Source: Euonymus europaeus (taxonomy: Eukaryota; Streptophyta; Magnoliopsida; Celastrales; Celastraceae). From it: a stretch of 64,000 nucleotides of DNA. The notes beneath the pieces were generated by a model. That model saw nothing but the letters and a program-made list of their open reading frames with translations, had not been told where the DNA came from and did not search any database. Shown here piece by piece: positions 56,092 to 64,000 of this stretch. The position numbers and the translations under genes were made by a program. Where the stretch lies: assembly GCA_963580455.1 (NCBI GenBank), contig OY756971.1, forward strand, positions 15,833,001 to 15,897,000, read 5' to 3'. The number at the start of each line of letters is the position of its first letter. Position 1 is the first letter of the stretch.

Positions 56092-59000
56092 TCAATTGAC
56101 CACATACCGATCACTGCCGGGTTCTTCGGGTGCCTGTGCCTTGGCTAGATAAACTTTCTTCACTTGCTTCTCATAAGCTCCACTTGATGAGGCGCTACCT
56201 TTAGTTGCTTTGCTGATCCATTTGGTAGGTGGCGACGGAAGTGCACCAATGTCTTGTGCAAACGGGTGTTCTATGTTTTGTAAATGTCCAGAATGAGGTA
56301 TCCTTGGGGGAATCAGAGCAGGTGCCCTATTTCTTTGACCTTCTATCGTCAAAGCAGATATCCTGGTCCTCAAGTCAGGATTTTGATCTTGGTATTGTCT
56401 ATCCTGTGCCCAAAAGTTACGTCTGTTGTCTTGCGGGCTATTCGATGAGTAAGGAAATCTCGTGCTACCAGTAATGCTCTGAGGGTTAGCATAATGAGAA
56501 GAACTTGGGTAACCACCAAAGCCCCTTTCATACCCAGAGGGCCCAGAAGGTCTGGGTCTATCAGCCACATAGTTGGGTGTGTTATTGTGGTATGGTGGTT
56601 GCGCTGGAAGTCCATATGATGTACCATTAGTTTTTATACTGAGTGAGTTCCTAACCAGACGATGAGCTGCATCCCCCAATAGCGGGAGAGCCATACCTCC
56701 AGTTACTTGTGGCCTGAGGAACAAGACAAGGGAAGAATTCATTACTCCATCAATATAACTTGTAATTGTGGAAATTGCTTCCGAAATCTGTACCTATAAC
56801 TTATGACCTTTAAAGTCAATTCAAAAGACAAAGTCTTCAAAAATAAATTAAATAATAAATACAAATTTTCTTATGAGTGCAAATCCACAAAGCACCAAGG
56901 ACGGATGTTACTAGCAATTAGCAAAGCAAGGAACATAAAATATACATAGGTAAAAGATAAACAACACTCGTGCATATGAGGCTCCCGTAGTGGGATGGGT
57001 CGCAAACCTTACACACACATAATATGTGAAGAGGCTATTTCCAATAATTGAACTCGTGGCCCCTAGGTTGAACCCCTACAATTCTATTAGGCCCATGTTC
57101 ACCAATATAAAGTCTACATACAAACAAATATATGTATATGGGTTGTCTATGGTATTAAGGCTCGAAGCCTCAAATGTAGTTCTCTATTTTGGAGTTTGTT
57201 AGTATTTTTAAAGTGATTGCTGGGTTAATGGACTCAGTTTTACAATGTCCAGGAGAATCTCCTTTTAGGAGCTTTTTCCTGAGATGCAGTTCTGTTATCC
57301 TCATTTGATGCCCATCCCTAACTAAACCACTGTTCACTACAGTGATAGACACAGGCGTACATCCAAACTCTCAACAAAAAAGGAGAGTAGAAATATTGTT
57401 GAATGACAAAAAATGAACTTTATTAAGAAAGGCACAAAAAGGGGATGCCACCAAGAAGAACAAACACCACCATCACAAAACAAAAGTCAGTTATCCATAC
57501 CTTTCTCTTCCTTGCTGGCGTCGTCCGCCATTATCTTCATGCCATAATGCAGGGAATGGTTTTATGTCTATGGGCCTTAGTACCTGGACAAGAGTATTAA
57601 ATTACTATAAGCAAACTGTGAAGGAAAAGTTTGTCTTCTTCAGTTTATCATGTTCATGATGCTTCTTTGAATCAGTTTTCGAAGGGATATGAATTAGTAT
57701 TGCGTGCCCTGGCAATGGAAACCACCATTCAACGGAAAACTAGGGTTACAAATACCTTTTCAGGCATGACAACACCACTGGGAGGTTCTGGAATGTGTCT
57801 GTGATTTGTTGCAAGAGGATTGAGGTACGTAATGTTTCTGAGAAGAATATAGTTTAAACACAAAACAGTTAATTTAAAAAAAATTAAAAAATGCATAAAT
57901 ACCGGCATGCGATGAAGGATCCATCAGCTTCTCAAAAACAACAATAGCAAAACCACAACTTACAAAACTTGGTTGTACTCCAAGTCCGGCAATCCATTGA
58001 CAGGAGAAGGGACGATATTTCTATATGCATTGCGTTCACACAACCAAAGATAACCATTCATTCCACCACTGCACAAATTTTTTGGAACCAGATTAAGAAA
58101 GCAGTGGTAATCTACATATACAATATGAAATAATTATAAAAACATAATCACTGACAAGAGATAAACCAACCTATCATTCGGGTCAATCCTCAAAGCATAT
58201 CTTTCATGTGGCTGTAATTGATAGTAAATTTGATAATAAGAGAGAATATGTCGAGCCAAAGGATGCATTGGATGAACATACAACAAGTCAAGCATCACAC
58301 TATTCCGAACCTGCTCTTCTTCCTGAAAATTTCAAATGCGTTACTGTAATATGCTGCTGAAACACTGAAAAAAATGATGGGTAGAAAAAACCAGGTTATT
58401 GCCCTTTTTTATTGTCTAAATAATCTTAGTGTGAAGAAGTTTAGTATTGAAGTTGATGCCATCAAGATAAAAAAATATTGATTCGCATATAAATATCCAA
58501 GGACGAGAGAACAAAAGATGTGTGCGACGGATAATTTATTTCCTTGTTGATTGGCCAACAACCTAATTTCCACATATGACGTGGGTAATAATTTAGTAGG
58601 ACTTTGTCAAACCTATCAAAGTAGAATGGTAAATGCATCCCATTTTATTCTCTAACTCAGAAATCAAAAAAACAATTGGTAAATTTCTTTTACTAACCAG
58701 GTTGAAAAATCTACTTAAGTGTAAACTTCCAAAATAAATTAGTGTTAATTTCCACCAATACACCAACAACCACTAAAGGGGCTGTGATGCTTAGGAATTA
58801 GACTTGGAGAAATAATCAGGAAATCAGAGGTATGTATGCATGCAGGTTAGCATAACATGATTCAGACCGTTAAAGTATCCTCAAGCTTCTTTGTTACAGC
58901 AAGCAACTTCCTTTCCTCGAGGAAAGGTAATTTGGCTACACCCTGGCAAAACATTAAAAAAATAGTGTAAATAAAACTGTCATTGTTTTTGCTTCTATGT

Positions 59001-62000
59001 AAGATATTATGAAGATACATCAAGTTACTTGTATCACAAAACAAGACAAAAACACCGCACCTGCCAAGCAAAGCGCTTTCCATTCATGTCAACGTCAAAC
59101 TCTGTCAGAAAAGGGAAAAAAGAATAATCTTAGATAGAGGGGAAATTGTTCTCCCGGAGCAATTGATTAATAATCAATCAACCTTACCAGAGGGATAAAA
59201 TTTATAAACAGGTGATGATGGATCAGTCATCAATTTTCTGTATGCTTCTGGCAAAGCACTAGAACTGCAAAATGAAATAAAGAAACTTTTCAATCAAAGA
59301 GTCAAGCACAGACAACAATAAGAGAAAATAATTTCCAATTTGACTAAATTTCAAAATTGAGTATGGAAAGAGACAGCGAAACCTTGCAGCTGGTAGGGTT
59401 CCCATAAGCTGATCAAATGGTTTAAATGGCTCTCCAAGAAAAAATGTTATTTCGATATCATCTAGATCTTTAATATCTGAAGCGAATGGAGCATAATGAT
59501 ACGGGTAAAACCTGAGATAGTAACAAGATAATTTTTTTCAAGAAAGAAAGGAAGATAATGAATTTGTATATCCCAGAAATTTGTTTATAAAGCCTCAACT
59601 ATGGCATTAATCACAGTACACTGTGCCAATATGAATCACATATCAAACTAATAAGCCAGTGTCCACAATGTATCAAAAGTTGCAATCAAAATTAACACTT
59701 GATAGTTTCAACATTTCAAGGAGAAAATATATTTATTCTCCTACATTAATTCCCATTATCTCTAAAATTATTGATAAATATAACTCAAAAACCAAAAAAT
59801 CTTCACGCATTATGCTTGTAATTCAATTCACATACATTTAGCTGAATGACAGAGTGGTAGGTAAACAAATTAGGTCTTATGATTTGAATAAAAATTAACT
59901 GACCATTGCCAAGAACAAACACCATGGTAGTAGTAGCGGCACACCCAGCATAGACCTTCAACATATTTCAACACCTGCAAAAGCAATGCATAAGTGTTTG
60001 CTTAAACAGGGAAATTTCACTCTGCTTCTCGCAAAAAAAAAACGAAAAATTTCACTTATCAAGAAAAAGGAAACATTATGGGACGAGAAATATTCACAAG
60101 AATGAATTATTTACGAGGTACCAAAATGTTTGGCCTTCAAGAACCATTTATGAAGTAAATAACATCATAATTTCCGGAAAGTAAGATATGAAACTTTTAC
60201 CAATGGAAAAGCAGTGTTGCAAAAATCCTCCTAGGCGGCCGACTAGGCGCCGCCTAGGCGGTAATCGGGGCCTACCGCCTCGCCTAGGTCCTAGGCGAGC
60301 TCGGTAGGCAGTTTGACCGCCTAGTCAACCGACTAGGCTGATTAATCCCGCCTAGGCGACCGACTAAGCCGATTAATCCCGCCTAAACCGTCTAGCCTAT
60401 AGTAGGCTAATTTGCACATTTTATTCTTTCTTCTCATTTTCTGTTTTAAAGCCCAATGTAAAGCCCTAATTCTTTTTGGCTCATTAGAAGAGGAAAAGAC
60501 CAATTGTAAGTGGATAATACACAAATACAAAAACAGACATAAACTTTTTCCATGCTTTCCAATGATTCCACAAAATGCAAGTGATACATGCTGCCTTTAC
60601 TCTTGCTCAATTCAAAAGCTCCATGTTACATTTTATTCTAGTTAAATACAGTTTCATTATAAAAGGAAGGTTAATCTACTTATACTATTACTATGAATAT
60701 AGCAGTAATTGATACTAAACAGTATGAAAGTAAAACAATAGATAAACCAAATGCATAGGATATAATAAATTACAATAACTGCTTGAAATCACTCCCGATT
60801 TTCACTTATAAGTTATAAAGTCAAAATATGGAGATGGAAGTGAACTGACCAAATCTTTTCTAACTCTATCGATCTCCTCAGGATTTGATGCCTCAAATTT
60901 CTCAGTATAATACCTTTCTTTGTAACCAGGCTCTCCTAATTTGACCTGATAAAAAAGAAAGTAAAAACCAAATAATAGAGTACGATTAGTTCCTTGATTG
61001 CAGTAACTCAGAGATTATACATTTCAGATGGGCTAACCATACCCTTGGTCCAACTGTTTATTTTTAGAACCATAAACACAGAATAGTTAATTAAAATTAA
61101 TCAGCCCAGAGCATCCTAAACCAGCAAAGATAACCTCAATTCTTTTTGATAAAACAAACAATTATCTTACAGCATTAAAAATACCAAGAATATTTGAAAT
61201 ATTTTGAAAACCCAATGTCTACCGAGAATATCTTGAAAGATTTTGTGATGGAAAGAAACTGAATAATATCATAAAATAAAATCAAAGAAATTTTGCTAAA
61301 ATATAGAGGTACTTGGAAGAAACCAGATATGCAGAAATAATTCGTCCTAAATAAATAAGACAACCTAATTTCTAGAAATATTGACATACTGAGTATTTTG
61401 AAAGATTTAAGCAGTAAACTGAATAACATGGCCAATCCGGAAAGAAAAAAAATTGTAAGTTAAGTGGCCATCCCCCGATATGCAAATGCAAAGCTGAATA
61501 ACTTAGATATGATCTCTGTGATTGAGCAATGCCAATGCTGTCCAGATAGCGAGGCTTCACAGAATGAAAAGAGCAATAAAATTACCAGATATGGTCTCCT
61601 CCCTACCAAACCCATGAACAAATAGATATAACCAAACTCTAAAACAATGAACAAGTTATGGATAAGGTGAAGCTTCTTATCTAGGGCCAAAATCAAAAGA
61701 AGTTAAATAAACATGATTTGACCAAAAAATAATATATATATATATATATATATCAATGAAAGCAACCAAGTATGCAATCACGTCACTTCAGATCCAAAAT
61801 CCAAATTTAATAGATCCACTAATGGCTTTTCCAATTTGAGCACTTTGAATAACTTGACATGATTAAGAAGTAACTAGCACAAGAGTTTACATTTCCTTCA
61901 AATACAAAAAATTCAAATTGTAGAATGTGGATGGGATTCTAAGACCTGCAATACTGATGAAAGACAGAAGAAAAGCTAGCAGATTACGGATGATCATACA

Positions 62001-64000
62001 ACTCAAACTGCATCTAGGAAATTCACAAAAGACCACCTTGTCAGTGACTGGTGCCTGTCGCTCTTCAGAGGACTCCCTTCTTGCCTTCATTCTCATTTCT
62101 TCATTATTTTCCCAAGCCTGAAAATGCATCCAATCATAGCCTCAGAAAATTGCCAGAAAACAAGAAAAATTGCTAACACAGATGGAAAGCTGCACTTCTT
62201 AGTATGGCTCACACATCCAAAATGGGGGGAAAAATGATACAAGGATCAACAGCCTCCCCCACCAAATAGCAAAACAACTAGAACCTCAGAATGAGGGAGT
62301 ATCATCAAATTAGGGCTAGGGTTGGGTTGGTTATACAGGTCAATAATAATTACCGACCCATCAAAGTTGGGTCAGTTGATAGTTTTGATAAATGTAAATA
62401 GTCAGTTGGCCGATATTCTATTTTGACAAAAAAATGGGCCAAACAGCCCAATAAGAATAACTATTATTATTGTTAGAACATGTTATGAACTTATGATGTT
62501 AAATTTGATGGAGATATGTATTATAAATTTATAATGAATTAATGATTTTGATCTTGTTTGTGATTTAGAACATGTTATGATGCTTGTTTAAGTTTTTAGG
62601 CAATGAAGAACAGATTTTTGTGATTTCTTTTTTGATTGGCCGACAATGTCGGCCGGTAATGGTTGCCAATATTCGACAATGTTGGTTGGTTGGGTCAGAC
62701 TGATAATCGGCCAATAACGGCCCGACCCAACCTAGTCCCAGCCCTACATAAAAAATAATAATAAAAAAAAAATTCCAAATACATCTCCAAAAAATAAAAT
62801 TGAAATCATATGAATAAAGTCTTATAATCTTCGTAAGGGATAAACTACAGACATCCACCTAAGCCATTTAACCTAGCTGAGAGCCTGAGAGTCACCCCAA
62901 AATACCCCACACCCATTCTTTGAACATTCAGATAATCTAGCCTGCAACATTTAATTAAGAATTTTTTTGGGGGGATCAGAGTCACTATGCAATAATAGAA
63001 TAGCATATATATGACTAAATTGCATCCAACATTTGAACTTTTGCATAATAGTGATCACTTACTTTTACGAACATATATATGCATGGACAAAAATTGGAAC
63101 ATTAATTAAGTTTCCGCAACTATAATCATCAATAAAATTTTAAACAAGGCTACTGCATTTCTTTTGGGTGATTGGTTGTAAAGGAACTAAAAGACTTCCC
63201 AATAGGTTGCTTAAATACAAAGCAACTTCAATGTACATTCAATAGTAAGGAGAAAAAAAATTATGTTTTGTCTGTGCATAAACTTACAAGCGGAAGGCAC
63301 ATGAACAAGATCATAATAATAAAATGAAAACACACAATTCTTACTAATGAGCCTTTTACAATCACATTAGTGATGATCAAAACAAAACCTAAATAAATAA
63401 CTAAGGGGAAAGTAAAATACCCGCTGTATGCGAGTCCTCTTCTGAAAGATTTGCTCTTCATAAGCAGCGACAGACTGCACAAAATGCTCCACTCTGTCTA
63501 ACATAACCTGATCATGCAAAAAATATATCTATTACTAATCTCTTCTCATAAAAATAATTCTAGTCTAGCCTACTGCTAGATTAAATGTAACAAAAGAACA
63601 ATAGAATTCTCAATTATGATCCAATTTAAGGTAATAGTGGTTGCTGTCTCCGAATTTTGAAGAAGTTACTAAGTTCTATAGTTTTAACTAGAGCAATCAA
63701 ATCCTTAAGTTTCCATACACAGGACTGTTACAAATTGCTTTGAAATCATAAAATGACTAAATACTTAGTACATTAAAAACATCGGACACAAAGATTCATT
63801 CCCTTCGCCATCTAAATAAATTAAGGAAGAAACTTAAGCCAAAAAAATTCAGTGGCACCATGTACGGTTAAATTGCACATCCTCTTAAAACATCCAACCA
63901 ACTCCACTTAAACGAGCAACAAAACCATTGCCTATATCCCTTCCCACCATCTCTACTTGTGCGTGTAAACAAGCTGAGCTTTGCTAGACTCATACTTAGC
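56092..64000 (-). CDS. XRN4: 5'-3' exoribonuclease XRN4, C-terminal 566 aa (13 exons, 5' part outside window)
   Basis: Cytoplasmic 5'-3' exonuclease that degrades uncapped mRNA (EIN5 in Arabidopsis ethylene signalling). Exons, 5' to 3': 63507-63421, 62117-62037, 60945-60850, 59974-59904, 59511-59383, 59264-59188, 59101-59061, 58942-58868, 58322-58171, 58068-57964, 57837-57756, 57583-57501, 56713-56092. All introns are GT-AG and all phases agree, giving 1701 nt including the stop. Conserved blocks: [86 protein letters not shown]. The last exon encodes a low-complexity S/P/G-rich tail with [15 protein letters not shown]. The catalytic N-terminal half lies beyond 64000; 63508-64000 looks like intron. 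Nuclear XRN2/XRN3-type paralogues are the alternative, but adjacency to RBD1 favours XRN4. Large introns hold MITEs. Confidence 0.92.
60228..60400. repeat. GC-rich CCTAGGCGG repeat patch in an XRN4 intron
   Basis: A sharply GC-rich island in AT-rich intron sequence, built of CCTAGGCGG, GACTAGGC and GCCTAGGCG words. It includes a 31-bp tandem duplication (60329-60359 and 60360-60390, CCGACTAGGCTGATTAATCC and a variant). Palindromic and diverged; probably a remnant of a short non-autonomous DNA transposon. No target duplication found. Confidence 0.6.
61733..61752. repeat. (TA)n microsatellite in an XRN4 intron
   Basis: About ten TA units between exons 62037-62117 and 60850-60945. Confidence 0.85.
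62311..62746. mobile_element. hAT-like MITE in an XRN4 intron (436 bp)
   Basis: Ends TAGGGCTAGGGTTGGG and, inverted, TAGGGCTGGGACTAGGTTGG, with GGGTCGG/GGCCGAC subterminal words. Flanking 8-mers CATCAAAT and CATAAAAA agree at 6 of 8, consistent with a decayed hAT target duplication. Sits in the intron between exons 63421 and 62117, at least 190 bp from either splice site, so splicing is probably unaffected. Confidence 0.65.

Noticed and set aside
58862..59083. 73-codon minus-strand ORF as a separate small gene
   Set aside because: It is XRN4 exon 58868-58942 read through into its upstream intron.

Overview
This window is plant nuclear DNA, most likely from a core eudicot. Three host genes sit in and beside about 40 kb of nested, mostly dead transposable elements. 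The evidence for a plant is a GeBP/Storekeeper-type transcription factor, a chloroplast rubredoxin (RBD1), a many-exon XRN4-type 5'-3' exoribonuclease, and Tekay-, Tat- and Athila-type Ty3/gypsy elements. There is also copia, hAT, PIF/Harbinger-like and Mutator-like debris, and an endogenous pararetrovirus. The species cannot be named from the sequence.

Layout. 1-2633: 5' end (gag start, primer-binding site, 5' LTR) of a minus-strand Tekay-like gypsy element, inserted into a plus-strand Tat element. 2634-9686: the Tat element, with a decayed pol, a ~107-bp tandem array, an antisense spliced ORF and a 330-bp 3' LTR. 9687-12617: AT-rich non-coding DNA with a diverged TTTAGGG-like block. 12618-13874 (minus): intact GeBP-family gene. 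14282-15328: foldback (Mutator-like) element with a 9-bp target duplication, about 400 bp upstream of that gene. 16629-18674: degenerate Tekay-like solo LTR. 18925-36059: an Athila nest, with one element on the minus strand (gag at right, pol, post-pol ORF, LTR at left) joined head to head to a plus-strand element with a large pol deletion. Two solo LTRs inside the nest have perfect 5-bp target duplications (21449-22813 and 32046-34279). 36240-54060: a very old plus-strand Tat-like element, broken by a PIF-like element (37589-38676) and by a 12.46-kb hAT-bounded block (39871-52330) with a perfect 8-bp target duplication.

The most unusual structure is inside the hAT block. An internally deleted copia element (40092-43704) lies beside a head-to-head inverted pair of caulimovirid-like (florendovirus-like) sequences, about 43.7-52.1 kb. 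Each copy carries movement-protein, coat-protein and protease remnants followed directly by a second ORF, and neither has a reverse transcriptase. The pair sits between TA-microsatellite tracts.

Host genes at the right end. RBD1 (54276-54863, plus), a thylakoid-type rubredoxin, and XRN4 (56092 to beyond 64000, minus) are convergent neighbours. Their Arabidopsis counterparts have adjacent locus numbers (At1g54500 and At1g54490), so this looks like conserved microsynteny, with the repeat nest ending about 200 bp upstream of the RBD1 start codon. Thirteen XRN4 exons were placed by homology, splice sites and phase; every junction keeps frame. The N-terminal catalytic half is outside the window.
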